From Streptomyces lomondensis (GTDB lineage: Bacteria; Actinomycetota; Actinomycetes; Streptomycetales; Streptomycetaceae): 64,000 nucleotides of DNA. The stretch spans positions 620,001 to 684,000 of the forward strand of contig NZ_BMWC01000004.1 of NCBI RefSeq assembly GCF_014651035.1, in the 5' to 3' direction. Positions 34,598 to 43,827 of the stretch are shown one piece after another (position 1 is the first letter of the stretch; each line of letters opens with the position of its first letter). Made by a program: the position numbers and the translations under genes. A model generated the notes under the pieces. The model was not told the DNA's origin. It worked only from the letters and a program-made list of their open reading frames with translations, and searched no databases.

Positions 34598-35206
34598 TCA
34601 TGCCGGAGGCCACCACGCGAGCCACACGATGAGTACTGTCACCAGTACGGCGGCCGCCGTGCCCGATATCAGACGCCAGGGCACAACGGGGCCGCCGCGC
34701 TTCACTGCTCTGATCAAATCCCACCGGCCGTAATAGCGATACGGGTCCGACAGTTCCCCGTGTTCGCCGTCATGCCACACCAGATAGGTAGAAGTAGGAC
34801 TCAGCGCATCGAAACTCACCGCGTTCCAAGGAATGGCGACCAGGCCGGGCTCGTCTTTCCGATAGGGATCCCACATGAGCAGACCGTGTTGAGCGACCGC
34901 GATCCAGCTCCGTTCCTCCGGCTTGGTGGTCCGCCGCCAGCGCGCCACAGCCGCTGTCAACCAGCCGAGCAGCACCAAGCCAAGCACCGGCAACCGCCAT
35001 TGCGGCGAGCCGTCGACGGTCAGCCCGAGCAGTGCGATTCCCGCGGCGAAGAGGGCCACGAAGTCGAACATCAATACAGACATGAAGACCATGTCGGGGC
35101 TGCCCAGGCGCCCCGCTATGTCCGACCGGTGCAGTCGAATGATCCGCCCGAAGCCGACATTCTCCGCGTGTTCGGCGAACATCCGCCGTGGCCATCGACT
35201 GCCCAT
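34598..35206 (-). CDS. Hypothetical membrane protein
   Basis: A 202-aa protein with a cytosolic N-terminus, two adjacent hydrophobic segments (MFDFVALFAAGIALLGLTVD and RLPVLGLVLLGWLTAAVARW), an approximately 85-residue soluble part (AVAQHGLLMWDPYRKDEPGL, YLVWHDGEHGELSDPYRYYG) and a last segment (AAAVLVTVLIVWLAWW). The layout suggests a PH-like or photosystem-assembly-type membrane protein, but I do not recognise the family. Confidence 0.6.
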   Translation of the reverse strand: MGSRWPRRMFAEHAENVGFGRIIRLHRSDIAGRLGSPDMVFMSVLMFDFVALFAAGIALLGLTVDGSPQWRLPVLGLVLLGWLTAAVARWRRTTKPEERSWIAVAQHGLLMWDPYRKDEPGLVAIPWNAVSFDALSPTSTYLVWHDGEHGELSDPYRYYGRWDLIRAVKRGGPVVPWRLISGTAAAVLVTVLIVWLAWWPPA

Positions 35207-35350
35207 TCCCCGCCTCCCAGTCGACCGCGCCCAAGCCGTCCCACCATGTGTACCGGCCGCCGCTGGAACCTGTCCCTACCAGGTCACCACTCAGCGGAGA
35301 AGTGTCAATCATCGGCCGGGAGGTGGCACGGCTTCCAGTCGGACAGGAAG

Positions 35351-36256
35351 TCACGGTCTCGCCGTCGCTCGGCCGTCGACGGGAACGCCCAGCCGGTCCG
35401 CCACCGTCGTGAGGGCTGTGCCCAGCGGGAGCGAAACCCGGGTGAGGGCGTGCTGGTCACCCCGGGTCGGGTCCCGGTTGACGATCAGCACCGGCTTCCC
35501 GGCCTGGGCCGCCTGGCGGACGAAGCGGAGCCCGGACATCACCGTCAGCGAGGAGCCCAGGACCAGCAGCGAGGACGCCGCACGGACCAGCTCGCGGCAG
35601 TGCTCGACGCGCTGCGGTGGAACGGTTTCGCCGAAGAAGACCACGTCCGGTTTGAGGATGCCGCCACAGACCGTGCAGGGCACCACGCGGAAACCGGCGA
35701 CCTGCTCGTCCGTGAGGTCGGCGTCACCGTCCGGGTTGATTCCGGCGGCTACCGGCTCGAACCCCGGATTGGCCTCCTCCAGCCGCCGGGCGAGCTCGCG
35801 GCGTGGGCTGCGGGCGCCACAGGAGAGGCAGACGACCCGGTCCAGGGCCCCGTGGAGCTCCACGACGTCCTCACTGCCGGCGGCCTGGTGCAGGCCGTCC
35901 ACGTTCTGGGTGATGACGCCCGAGATCAGGTCGTGCCGCCCGAACGCGGCCACGGCCCGGTGCCCGGCGTTGGGGCGGGCCCGGCCGAAGGTGCGCCAGC
36001 CGAGGTGGCTGCGCGCCCAGTACCGGCGCCGGGCCTGGGCGCCGGCGACGAAGTCCTGGTAGGTCATCGGCGTGTGCCGGCTCAGGCTCCCGCCCTCGCC
36101 CCGGTAGTCGGGGATGCCCGATTCCGTGGAAATGCCCGCTCCGCTGAGTACCAGCACACCGCCGTTGCTCAGCGCCTCGGCGACCGGCTCCAGGTCCGTG
36201 GTACCCGGCGGCAGGTCCTCGCCAGGGGTCCAGCTCAGAGTGGGGCGCATGCGCAT
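35351..36256 (-). CDS. Sir2 family NAD-dependent protein deacylase
   Basis: A 301-aa sirtuin. The NAD-binding motif is GAGIS (followed by TESGIPDYR), TQNVDGLH is conserved, and the catalytic His lies in VELHGAL. The structural zinc is held by two Cys pairs (CLSCG and CTVCGG). The C-terminal GSSLTV and NRDPT motifs contact NAD. It removes acetyl or other acyl groups from lysines. An ATG start at 36256 gives the usual length for actinobacterial class II/III sirtuins. It has no operon partner. Confidence 0.92.
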   Translation of the reverse strand: MRMRPTLSWTPGEDLPPGTTDLEPVAEALSNGGVLVLSGAGISTESGIPDYRGEGGSLSRHTPMTYQDFVAGAQARRRYWARSHLGWRTFGRARPNAGHRAVAAFGRHDLISGVITQNVDGLHQAAGSEDVVELHGALDRVVCLSCGARSPRRELARRLEEANPGFEPVAAGINPDGDADLTDEQVAGFRVVPCTVCGGILKPDVVFFGETVPPQRVEHCRELVRAASSLLVLGSSLTVMSGLRFVRQAAQAGKPVLIVNRDPTRGDQHALTRVSLPLGTALTTVADRLGVPVDGRATARP

Positions 36257-36832
36257 GCCGTCAGGGTACGGAACAGCAGCCCCCGTCGCGGCCGCGTCGG
36301 CTGAGGCCCCGCCGCCGCGGGGCGGGCGAACGCGAGCGGGTCGCTCACCCGCCCTGGTGCGCCGGCAGGACCGATGTCAGCTCGACGTGGTGGCGCACCG
36401 CGAGCCCGGTGTTCGTGGCGCACTCGAAGGAAGCATCCAGGGGTGGCGTCTCCGCCGTTGCCGCTCTGGCGAGCCGACGCGCCGGCGGCTGTACGACGAC
36501 GCGAACCGGTCCGCACCCGTGCCGCACCGCAAGGCGACGGAACTCGGCGAGCGACTGGTGTGCGGGAAGCGGCCGGCGTGACGGACCTGCTGGCGCGGCA
36601 CGGATTCGAGCCGCGTCACCGCACTGGCGGCTCCGGACAGGTGCTGCGTGCGTGGGAAGCCCGCTGAAGCCCGCAGCCCGAACGCGACGAACCTGATCGA
36701 CCTCGATCGAGCTGACATGGTCGTGTCCCCCAAGGGACAGCCGGCCAGTGCTGAAACCCTCTGAACGGGACAGACGGCAGGAGAGCGGTGCGTGCCTGTC
36801 CTGCGCCGCCCGAGCGAGGGATGAGGTGAGCG
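36257..36832. other. Gene-poor stretch with a possible regulator tail
   Basis: About 575 bases. A plus-strand open stretch ending at 36667 (VTDLLARHGFEPRHRTGG, ending VLRAWEAR) resembles the C-terminal end of ArsR-like winged-helix regulators, but the rest of such a gene is missing. Otherwise there is no recognisable coding sequence. The right end holds the promoter of the dehydrogenase gene. Confidence 0.35.
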
Positions 36833-37879
36833 ATGCGTGCGGTGACTGTGCGGCCCGGCACCAAGAACTCCGTAGAGGTGAGGGAGGTGCCCGACCCCGC
36901 CCCGGCTGCGGGCGAGCTGCTGGTGGACGGCCTGGCGGTCGGGGTGTGCGGCACGGACAAGGAGATCGTTCGGGGCGAGTACGGCTCGGCCCCGCCAGGG
37001 CGTGAGTGGCTGGTCCTGGGACACGAGTCCCTGGGGCGGGTGCGGCAGGCACCACCCGCAAGCGGCTTCTCGGCCGGTGACCTCGTCGCCGGGGTGGTGC
37101 GCCGCCCGGACCCCGAGCCGTGCGGGGCGTGCGTCCGCGGGGAGTTCGACATGTGCCGCAACGGCCGCTACACCGAGCGCGGCATCAAGGAGCTCGACGG
37201 TTACGGCGCCGAGGCGTGGTGCGTGGAGGCCGACTACGCGGTGAAGCTGGAGCCGCATCTGGACCGCGCCGGAGTGCTCATGGAGCCGACCACCGTGGTG
37301 GCCAAGGCATGGGAACAGGTCGAGCGCGTCGGTGCCCGTGCGTGGTTCGAGCCGCAGCGTGTCCTGGTGACCGGCGCGGGACCCATCGGCCTGCTGGCCG
37401 CCCTCCTGGGCATGCGGCGAGGACTGGACGTGCACGTGCTCGACCGGGTGACCGAGGGCCCCAAACCCGGCTTGGTACGGGACTTGGGCGCCACGTACCA
37501 CGCGAAGGACATCGAGCAGGTCATCACCGCCGTACGCCCGGACGTCGTCATCGAGGCGACCGGCGCGAACGAGCCCGTGCTCGCCTCGCTGACCGGCACC
37601 GCGCCCTACGGTGTCGTGTGCCTGACCGGGGTGTCACCCGCCGGGCGCAGGATGACCGTGGACGCGGGCGCCATCAACAGGGAGATCGTGCTCCAGAACG
37701 ACGTGGTGGTGGGCTCGGTCAATGCCAACCTGCGCCACTACCGGCAGGCCGCCGACGCCCTGGCCGACGCCGACCTGTCATGGCTGGAGCGCGTGATCAC
37801 CCGGCGGGTGCCCCTGGAGCGGGCGACGGAGGCGTTCACGCCGCAACCCGACGACGTCAAGGTGGTCGTCGAGCTCTAG
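36833..37879 (+). CDS. Zinc-dependent dehydrogenase, glucose 1-dehydrogenase-like
   Basis: A 348-aa medium-chain dehydrogenase. Catalytic zinc ligands are in VCGTDKE and LGHES, the structural zinc lobe is CGACVRGEFDMC, and the Rossmann motif is VTGAGPIGLLAA. The region EPTTVVAKAWEQ and the C-terminal NDVVVGSVNANLRHY are typical of archaeal-type glucose 1-dehydrogenases. It would oxidise glucose (or another aldose) to the lactone. Gluconokinase follows 35 nt downstream, which fits a glucose-gluconate-6-phosphogluconate shunt. Confidence 0.87.
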   Translation: MRAVTVRPGTKNSVEVREVPDPAPAAGELLVDGLAVGVCGTDKEIVRGEYGSAPPGREWLVLGHESLGRVRQAPPASGFSAGDLVAGVVRRPDPEPCGACVRGEFDMCRNGRYTERGIKELDGYGAEAWCVEADYAVKLEPHLDRAGVLMEPTTVVAKAWEQVERVGARAWFEPQRVLVTGAGPIGLLAALLGMRRGLDVHVLDRVTEGPKPGLVRDLGATYHAKDIEQVITAVRPDVVIEATGANEPVLASLTGTAPYGVVCLTGVSPAGRRMTVDAGAINREIVLQNDVVVGSVNANLRHYRQAADALADADLSWLERVITRRVPLERATEAFTPQPDDVKVVVEL

Positions 37880-37914
37880 ACGGTGGCAACGAGATCTCGA
37901 AGGGAAGGTTCTGG

Positions 37915-38424
37915 ATGTCTCACGACTCCGCTCCGCTGGTCGTGGTCATGGGCGTGTCGGGCTCGGGGAAGACCACGGTGGGCCGCCTGCTGGCACGCAG
38001 CCTCGGTGTTCCTTACGCCGAGGGGGACGACTTCCACCCCGAAGCCAACGTGGCGAAGATGCGGGCCGGCCACCCTCTGGACGACGAGGACCGCCGCCCC
38101 TGGCTGGAGGAGATCGCACGATGGCTGGCCGGCCACGAGGAGAGCGGGGGTGTGGTGACCTGCTCGGCGCTGAAGCGGCGTTACCGTGACCGGCTGGCCT
38201 CCGCCGCACCGCGCGTCTTCTTCCTGCACCTCGACGGCTCGCCCGAGCTGATCGCCGCGCGGATCTCCGCGAGGAGGGGCCACTTCATGCCGCCCGACCT
38301 GCTCCGCACCCAGTACGCCGACCTCGAACCGCTGGGGGAGGACGAAGCGGGGGCGGCCGTCCCGATCGACGGTACGCCGGAGGAGACCGCCGCCCTCGCC
38401 CATGCCGCCGTCACCTCTCCCTGA
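37915..38424 (+). CDS. gntK: Gluconokinase
   Basis: A 169-aa P-loop kinase. The Walker A motif is GVSGSGKTTVG, and EGDDFHP with ANVAKM and HPLDDEDRRPWL is diagnostic for gluconokinase. C-terminal CSALKRRYRD and RRGHFMP contact gluconate and ATP. It phosphorylates gluconate to 6-phosphogluconate. The ATG at 37915 has an AAGGGAAGG site; the same frame is open far upstream only as a high-GC shadow of the dehydrogenase. Confidence 0.93.
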   Translation: MSHDSAPLVVVMGVSGSGKTTVGRLLARSLGVPYAEGDDFHPEANVAKMRAGHPLDDEDRRPWLEEIARWLAGHEESGGVVTCSALKRRYRDRLASAAPRVFFLHLDGSPELIAARISARRGHFMPPDLLRTQYADLEPLGEDEAGAAVPIDGTPEETAALAHAAVTSP

Positions 38425-38462
38425 GCTGCTGGGTGTTCCCCGGGCCCTGCACTGAAGTAGCT

Positions 38463-38476
38463 ATTTGCTATAGCAT
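38463..38476. promoter_or_regulatory. Probable GntR operator A (ahead of MMPL gene)
   Basis: The sequence ATTTGCTATAGCAT has the perfect palindrome TGCTATAGCA as its core, in an A/T-rich patch 118 bp before the MMPL start. Twelve of fourteen positions are identical to the site at 43741 just upstream of the GntR gene. It is a typical FadR-subfamily operator in size and shape. Confidence 0.6.
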
Positions 38477-38593
38477 CACCCAGCCAGTGGACAGGCCCGA
38501 CCGTCAAGAAACCCTCAGGTTCGCCGACGGGTGCCCGTCAAGTTCGCCGAAAAGGATCGGAGCCTCAATCCACTACCGATGAGGGATGCAGGC

Positions 38594-40798
38594 ATGGCTA
38601 CGCTCTTGTACCGGCTGGGCGCGTTCAGCGCTCGACGGTGGCGAACGATGTTGGTCGCATGGCTCGTGACCCTGGCCGCGGTGATCGGCCTCGGGTTCGC
38701 CTTCGCGGGCTCCTTCCAGGACAGCAGCTCCATCCCCGGGTCACCGGCGCAGACGGCCCTGGCCAAGATGGACCGTCACTTCCCCTCCCCGGACGCGCAG
38801 TCGGCGCAGCTCGTCTTCCAGGCCCCTGCCGGCCGGAAGGTGACCGATCCCGACCTGCGGAGGTCGCTGGCGTCCACTCTCGCCGCGACGAGCGACGTGC
38901 GCGGAGTGAGCGAGGTGGGCGACCCGGCCGAGGACGGCACCGTCTCCGAGGACGGACGTACCGCCGTGGCGGAGGTCGGATTCACCACCAAGGCGGACGA
39001 GGACGTACCCGCCGGCACGCTCGACGCGGTGAAGGCCGCGGGCGGCCAAGCCGAGCAGGCGGGTCTGAAGGTCATCTACGGAGGTGACGCCTACGAGGAG
39101 TCGCACCCTCCCGTCGGGCCCACCGAGCTGATCGGAATGGGCGTGGCGCTGGTCATCCTCGTCATCACCTTCGGATCGCTCGCCGCCGCAGGACTGCCGC
39201 TGCTCACCGCCGTCCTCGGTGTCGTCGGGGCCATGGCGGCCATGATGGGCCTGGCGACCGTGTTCGGCGTGAGTGACAACGCGCCCACCCTGGCCATCAT
39301 GCTGGGGCTCGCCGTCGGCATCGACTACGCCCTGTTCATCGTCTCCCGCCACCGCGCCCAACTCGCCACCGGCATGCCCGTCGCGGAGTCCGTCGCCAGG
39401 GCCAACGCCACCGCGGGCAGCGCGGTCGTCTTCGCCGGCGCCACGGTGATCATCGCCCTCACCGGTCTCGCGGTCGCCGGCGTCCCCATGCTGACCTCCA
39501 TGGGCCTCGCCTCCGCGGGAGCCGTCGCCGCCGCCGTCGTCCTGGCCCTGGGCCTGCTGCCGGCGCTGCTGGGCATGCTCGGCCGCAGGCTCATCCCCAA
39601 GTCCGGCGCCCGCGCGGGCCGCAGGACGGCACGCGGTGGCCGGACCCCGCTGGGCGTGCGCTGGACCGAGGGCGTGCTGCGCCGCCCGGTACGGACCCTG
39701 ATCCTCGGATCCGTCGGCATCGTCGCCCTCGCCTTCCCGGCGATGCAGCTCAAGGTCGCGGTCACCGACGAGGGCAGCAGCCCCGTCACCTCGTCGAGCC
39801 GACAGGCCTACGACGCCGTCAGTGACGCCTTCGGCCCCGGAGCCAACGGCCCTCTCGTCATCCTCGTCGAGGACGACGACCCGGCCGCCGTCACCTCCAC
39901 GGCCGGCGCCGTCGGGAACACGCTCCAGGGCGTCAAGGGCATCGCGGACGTCAGCGGCGTCGACGTGGCCGAGGACAAGTCCGCCGCCCGCATCCGGATC
40001 GTTCCCACCACCGGGCCCCGTACGACGGAGACCAGCGACCTGGTCTCCCACCTGCGCACCGAGATGCGGCCCCTCGCGCAGTCCACCGGCAGCTCCATCG
40101 CCGTCACCGGTATGACCGCCGTCAGCATCGACGTCGCCGACAAGCTCAGTGGCGCCCTGGTCCCCTTCGCGATCGTCGTCGTCGGATTCTCCCTGCTCCT
40201 TCTCATGATCGCCTTCCGGTCCGTCGCCATCCCCCTCAAGGCCACCATCGGATTCCTGCTCTCCGTCGGCGCCGCCTTCGGAGCCACGGTCGCGGTGTTC
40301 CAGTGGGGCTGGCTGGCCGGCCCGCTGGGAGTGAGCAGCGAGGGCCCGGTGGCGAGCTTCATGCCCATCATCGTCATGGCCGTACTCTTCGGTCTCGCCA
40401 TGGACTACGAGGTGTTCCTCGTGTCCGCCATGCGGGAGGACTACGTCCGTCAGGGCAACGCCCGCGTCGCCATCGTCAGCGGCGCCCGCAACGCCGCCCG
40501 TGTCGTCACCGCGGCCGCCCTCATCATGATCTCGGTGTTCGTCAGCTTCCTGTTCTCGCACGACGCCGACATCATGCCGATCGCCTTCGCCCTGGCCTTC
40601 GGAGTCCTGGTGGACGCCTTCCTGGTCCGCATGACCCTCGTACCCGCGGTCATGGCCCTCCTCGGCGACCGCGCCTGGTGGCTGCCCCGCCGACTGGACC
40701 GCGTACTGCCCCATCTCGACGTCGAGGGCGGGGACTTCCACGCCCCCGACGCCACACCGCAGGTCCCCGTCCGACCGACCACCCCCGTAGGCACCTGA
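38594..40798 (+). CDS. MMPL-family RND transporter
   Basis: A 734-aa, 12-segment exporter in two repeats. Each half has one segment, a large extracytoplasmic loop, then five segments. The proton-relay region of segment 4 in half one is LAIMLGLAVGIDYALFIVSR (G-x-x-x-D-Y), repeated in half two as MAVLFGLAMDYEVFLVSAMR. Such MMPL proteins export lipids, siderophores or drugs. ATG 38594 is chosen because it begins the cytosolic MATLLYRLG leader. A two-component system follows 46 bp later, and an operator shared with the GntR gene lies upstream. Confidence 0.88.
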   Translation: MATLLYRLGAFSARRWRTMLVAWLVTLAAVIGLGFAFAGSFQDSSSIPGSPAQTALAKMDRHFPSPDAQSAQLVFQAPAGRKVTDPDLRRSLASTLAATSDVRGVSEVGDPAEDGTVSEDGRTAVAEVGFTTKADEDVPAGTLDAVKAAGGQAEQAGLKVIYGGDAYEESHPPVGPTELIGMGVALVILVITFGSLAAAGLPLLTAVLGVVGAMAAMMGLATVFGVSDNAPTLAIMLGLAVGIDYALFIVSRHRAQLATGMPVAESVARANATAGSAVVFAGATVIIALTGLAVAGVPMLTSMGLASAGAVAAAVVLALGLLPALLGMLGRRLIPKSGARAGRRTARGGRTPLGVRWTEGVLRRPVRTLILGSVGIVALAFPAMQLKVAVTDEGSSPVTSSSRQAYDAVSDAFGPGANGPLVILVEDDDPAAVTSTAGAVGNTLQGVKGIADVSGVDVAEDKSAARIRIVPTTGPRTTETSDLVSHLRTEMRPLAQSTGSSIAVTGMTAVSIDVADKLSGALVPFAIVVVGFSLLLLMIAFRSVAIPLKATIGFLLSVGAAFGATVAVFQWGWLAGPLGVSSEGPVASFMPIIVMAVLFGLAMDYEVFLVSAMREDYVRQGNARVAIVSGARNAARVVTAAALIMISVFVSFLFSHDADIMPIAFALAFGVLVDAFLVRMTLVPAVMALLGDRAWWLPRRLDRVLPHLDVEGGDFHAPDATPQVPVRPTTPVGT

Positions 40799-40844
40799 CC
40801 CGATGAACAGTCACGCCGGTACCGGGACAGCTCAAGGAGCACCT

Positions 40845-41567
40845 ATGAACAGCGTCGACACACCACCAGGCACCACGGACCGCGTGCTGGTGGTCGATGA
40901 CGACCCCGGTATCCGGAGCCTGTTGATCTCGGCTCTCGGCTTCGCCGGATTCGAGGTCGACGTGGCGGGTGATCTGACCCAGGCCCTGGAGCAGATCGAC
41001 CGCCGGCCCCCCGACGTCATCGTCCTCGACGTCATGCTCCCCCATGCCGACGGATTCGAGATCCTCCAACTGCTCAGGGCTCGTGCGATACAGGTGCCGG
41101 TCCTCTTCCTGACCGCCCGTGACGCTGTCGAGGACCGCGTACGGGGCCTGCGCCTGGGCGGGGACGACTACGTCACCAAGCCGTTCAGCGTCGTCGAGGT
41201 CGGCGCCCGCCTCCAGGCCCTCCTGCGCCGCGCGCGCAGCGGATCCTCCGCCCCCGAGGAAGCACCGCTGTGCTGCGCGGACCTGGTCATGGACGATCGC
41301 CGCCACGAGGTCCGTCGCGCAGGCCGGGCCGTCGAGCTCTCACCCACCGAATACCGTCTCCTGCACTACCTTCTGAGCCACCAGGGGCAGGTCCTCTCCC
41401 GGGCCCAGATCCTGGAGGCCGTCTGGCAGTACGACTTCGGTGGTGACAGCGTCGTCGTCGAACGGTTCGTCTCCAACCTCCGCCGCAAGATAGACCAGGG
41501 GCGCACGCCGCTCCTGCACACCGTCCGAGGCGTCGGCTACACCCTCCGGGAGCAGGCCCGGAAGTGA
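40845..41567 (+). CDS. OmpR-family response regulator
   Basis: A 240-aa regulator. The receiver domain has phospho-acceptor Asp62 (VIVLDVMLPHADG) and the acidic pocket in LVVDDDPG. The winged-helix DNA-binding domain is VELSPTEYRLLHYLLSHQGQ followed by VERFVSNLRRKID and GVGYTLRE. The ATG at 40845 has an AAGGAG site. It overlaps the downstream sensor by 4 nt and probably regulates the MMPL exporter. Confidence 0.92.
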   Translation: MNSVDTPPGTTDRVLVVDDDPGIRSLLISALGFAGFEVDVAGDLTQALEQIDRRPPDVIVLDVMLPHADGFEILQLLRARAIQVPVLFLTARDAVEDRVRGLRLGGDDYVTKPFSVVEVGARLQALLRRARSGSSAPEEAPLCCADLVMDDRRHEVRRAGRAVELSPTEYRLLHYLLSHQGQVLSRAQILEAVWQYDFGGDSVVVERFVSNLRRKIDQGRTPLLHTVRGVGYTLREQARK

Positions 41568-42994
41568 GTCTCCGCAGCCGAATCACCTGGTCCCGCTCCA
41601 GCGTCCGCCTGCGCCTGCTGGCCGGGCTGGCCGTCCTGCTCGTGTTCGGCCTGACGGCCGGCGCGGTCATCAGCGCCTCCCTCCTGGAGGACTTCCTCGA
41701 CAAGCGCTACGAGAGGACCCTCGAAGCCAGCGCGAACCGGCTCGCCGAGGTGATCGACCGAGGACCGCAGACGGCCGACGCGGACCAACTCGCCGCTCTC
41801 CTGGGCTCACCGCTCGGCATCGTCGTCGTCGACACCGACGACGAGGTCCTGGAAAGCACGGGCTCCGCGACCACGGCGGCCGGCGAAATCGTCGAGCTCT
41901 GCGCCACCGCACCGGCCGGCACCGTCGTCATCCACGACGGGGACGAAGGTGGGCACGGTCTCGCGGCGGTCCGCATCCCCAGCCCCGGGCTCACCATCGA
42001 CCGCGGAGGTGCCGAGGACGTCGTTCGACCAGCCGCCCTCATCCTCACCATCGACACCTCCGTCGACGACAGCACCGTCGACTCGGTCATCAGACGCCAA
42101 CTCGCCCTCGTCGGGGCCGCGCTGCTGGTGCTGCTGGGACTCGCCGTCATCGTCCTGCGCCTCGGCATGAGACCCCTGGCGCGCATGGCCCGCACCGCGG
42201 ACGCCATCGCCGAGGGTCACCTCACGGAGCGTTTGCCGGCCCGACGCAACGGCAGTGAGGTCGACCGGCTCTCCGAAGCCGTCAACCGGGCCTTCGACGC
42301 CCAGGCCCGAGCAGAGGCGACCGTGCGCTCCCTGGCGGCCGACACGTCCCATGAACTGCGCACCCCGCTCTCCACGATCTCCGGATGGCTCGACCTGCAC
42401 CGCCAGGGCGGCGTCACCGGGCCAGGGCTCGAAACAGCCCTCGAGCACATCGAGAACGAGGTCGGACGCATGCGCCTCCTCGTCGAGGACCTCGCTCTGC
42501 TCGCCCGCCTGGACGCCGGCCGGCCGGTCGAGCAGCAGGACGTCGACCTCACCGTCCTGGCCGCGGGCGTCATCGAGGACGCCCAGATCATCTACCCGCA
42601 GCGCAGCATCACCCTGGCACTCGCACCGCCTGCTCCCGTCGTAGGCGACGCCAACCGCCTGGCACAGGTTGTGCGCAACCTCGTCGGAAACGCCGTCCAG
42701 CACACCCCCGCACGGACCGCCGTGGTCGTGGACATCACCCACCGGGGAGACGATGTCCAGCTGACCGTCATCGACGACGGCCCCGGCATCTCCCCGCAGG
42801 ACCTGCCGCGCGTCTTCGAGCGCTTCTGGCGCGCCGAGGCGAGCCGCAGCCGCGCATACGGAGGGTCGGGCCTCGGCCTGGCCATCGTGGAAGCGATCGT
42901 TCACGCCCACCAGGGCCGGGTGCACGTGGAGTCCGACGTAGGGGTCGGGACCAAGGTCACCATCTGTCTGCCCCGCAGGGGACACGGGAGCTGA
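41564..42994 (+). CDS. Sensor histidine kinase (HAMP, HisKA, HATPase)
   Basis: A 476-aa sensor. It has one N-terminal segment (LLAGLAVLLVFGLTAGAVIS), a sensor domain of about 110 residues, a second segment near residue 180 (LALVGAALLVLLGLAVIVLR) and a HAMP domain. HisKA with phospho-acceptor His263 follows (DTSHELRTPLSTISG), then an ATPase domain with NLVGNAVQHTP, DDGPGI and GGSGLGLAIV. GTG start. It is the cognate kinase for the preceding OmpR-type regulator. Confidence 0.92.
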   Translation: MSLRSRITWSRSSVRLRLLAGLAVLLVFGLTAGAVISASLLEDFLDKRYERTLEASANRLAEVIDRGPQTADADQLAALLGSPLGIVVVDTDDEVLESTGSATTAAGEIVELCATAPAGTVVIHDGDEGGHGLAAVRIPSPGLTIDRGGAEDVVRPAALILTIDTSVDDSTVDSVIRRQLALVGAALLVLLGLAVIVLRLGMRPLARMARTADAIAEGHLTERLPARRNGSEVDRLSEAVNRAFDAQARAEATVRSLAADTSHELRTPLSTISGWLDLHRQGGVTGPGLETALEHIENEVGRMRLLVEDLALLARLDAGRPVEQQDVDLTVLAAGVIEDAQIIYPQRSITLALAPPAPVVGDANRLAQVVRNLVGNAVQHTPARTAVVVDITHRGDDVQLTVIDDGPGISPQDLPRVFERFWRAEASRSRAYGGSGLGLAIVEAIVHAHQGRVHVESDVGVGTKVTICLPRRGHGS

Positions 42995-43008
42995 CGCGGA
43001 CCCTCTTC

Positions 43009-43728
43009 TCAGTCCGAGAAACGAGCCGCGACGCGCGGCGTGTTGGCGTCGCGGCTGTGCGCCCGCATCAACTCCTCCGCGCGGTCGCCGTCCCCTGCGG
43101 CGATGGCGTCGTAGATGGCGCGGTGCTGGTGGTAACGCTCCCGCACCGCGCTGCGCCGCTCACTGGCGATCTCGTCGAGAAGGATGTCGCGCCGTTCGTC
43201 CGTGCCGAAGGCGTCGACCATGTGCAGCATCTGGATCAGCGTGGCGTTGCCACTGGCCTGGTCGATCGCCGCATGGAACCGGCGCATGCAGTCCAGGAGT
43301 TCGAGGACCAGATCGCGTTCGCCCGGAGCGCCCGGACCGGCCGCGTCGATCTGGCCGACCAGGTCGTCGGCCTTGTCGAGCAGCGCGCACATCGCTGTCC
43401 GCTGTGCCGCTGTCGACTTCTGCGCTGCGAGCCGCGCGGACAGTGCCCGCAGTGTGTCCTCGATCATGGTGAACTCACGCAGTTCGCTCTCGTCGAACTT
43501 GGCGATCCGCACGGAGCGGGGGCCGACCCTCTCCACCAGCCGGTCCTGTTCGAGGCGCCGCAGTGCTTCACGGACAGGCGTGGGGCTGATGTCCAGCGAT
43601 TCGGCCAGTCCGCGCTCGGTCACCTTCTCCCCGCGCTTGAGGGAGCCCGAGATGATCGCCTCACGGATCGCCGTGTAGGCCTGGTCTCCCAGGGTCACGG
43701 GCGCCATGAGCTGCGGCAACTGTCCCAT
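43009..43728 (-). CDS. GntR family regulator, FCD/FadR subfamily
   Basis: A 239-aa regulator. The winged helix (IREAIISGSLKRGEKVTERG, LDISPTPVREALRRLEQDRL) is followed by an all-alpha FCD effector domain with the three metal-binding histidines spread through FHAAIDQASGN, MLHMVDAFG and HQHRAIYDAI. FCD regulators bind small organic acids. The start codon lies 13 bp from a palindrome (43741-43754), implying autoregulation. It is divergent from a LysR gene with the hydroxyacid/AtuA run beyond. Confidence 0.9.
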   Translation of the reverse strand: MGQLPQLMAPVTLGDQAYTAIREAIISGSLKRGEKVTERGLAESLDISPTPVREALRRLEQDRLVERVGPRSVRIAKFDESELREFTMIEDTLRALSARLAAQKSTAAQRTAMCALLDKADDLVGQIDAAGPGAPGERDLVLELLDCMRRFHAAIDQASGNATLIQMLHMVDAFGTDERRDILLDEIASERRSAVRERYHQHRAIYDAIAAGDGDRAEELMRAHSRDANTPRVAARFSD

Positions 43729-43740
43729 AGCGGAGATGGT

Positions 43741-43754
43741 ATTTGCTGTAGCGT
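43741..43754. promoter_or_regulatory. Probable GntR operator B (own promoter)
   Basis: ATTTGCTGTAGCGT, 12 of 14 identical to operator A at 38463, lies 13 bp upstream of the GntR start and within the 99-bp divergent gap to the LysR gene. It would let GntR control itself and the LysR side. Confidence 0.6.
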
Positions 43755-43827
43755 AAGGAGGTCAACGCGGTGCCTGCGGGGCGTGCCGATCCCCGCACGG
43801 GCCCCCTCCTGCGGAACGGGATTTCGC

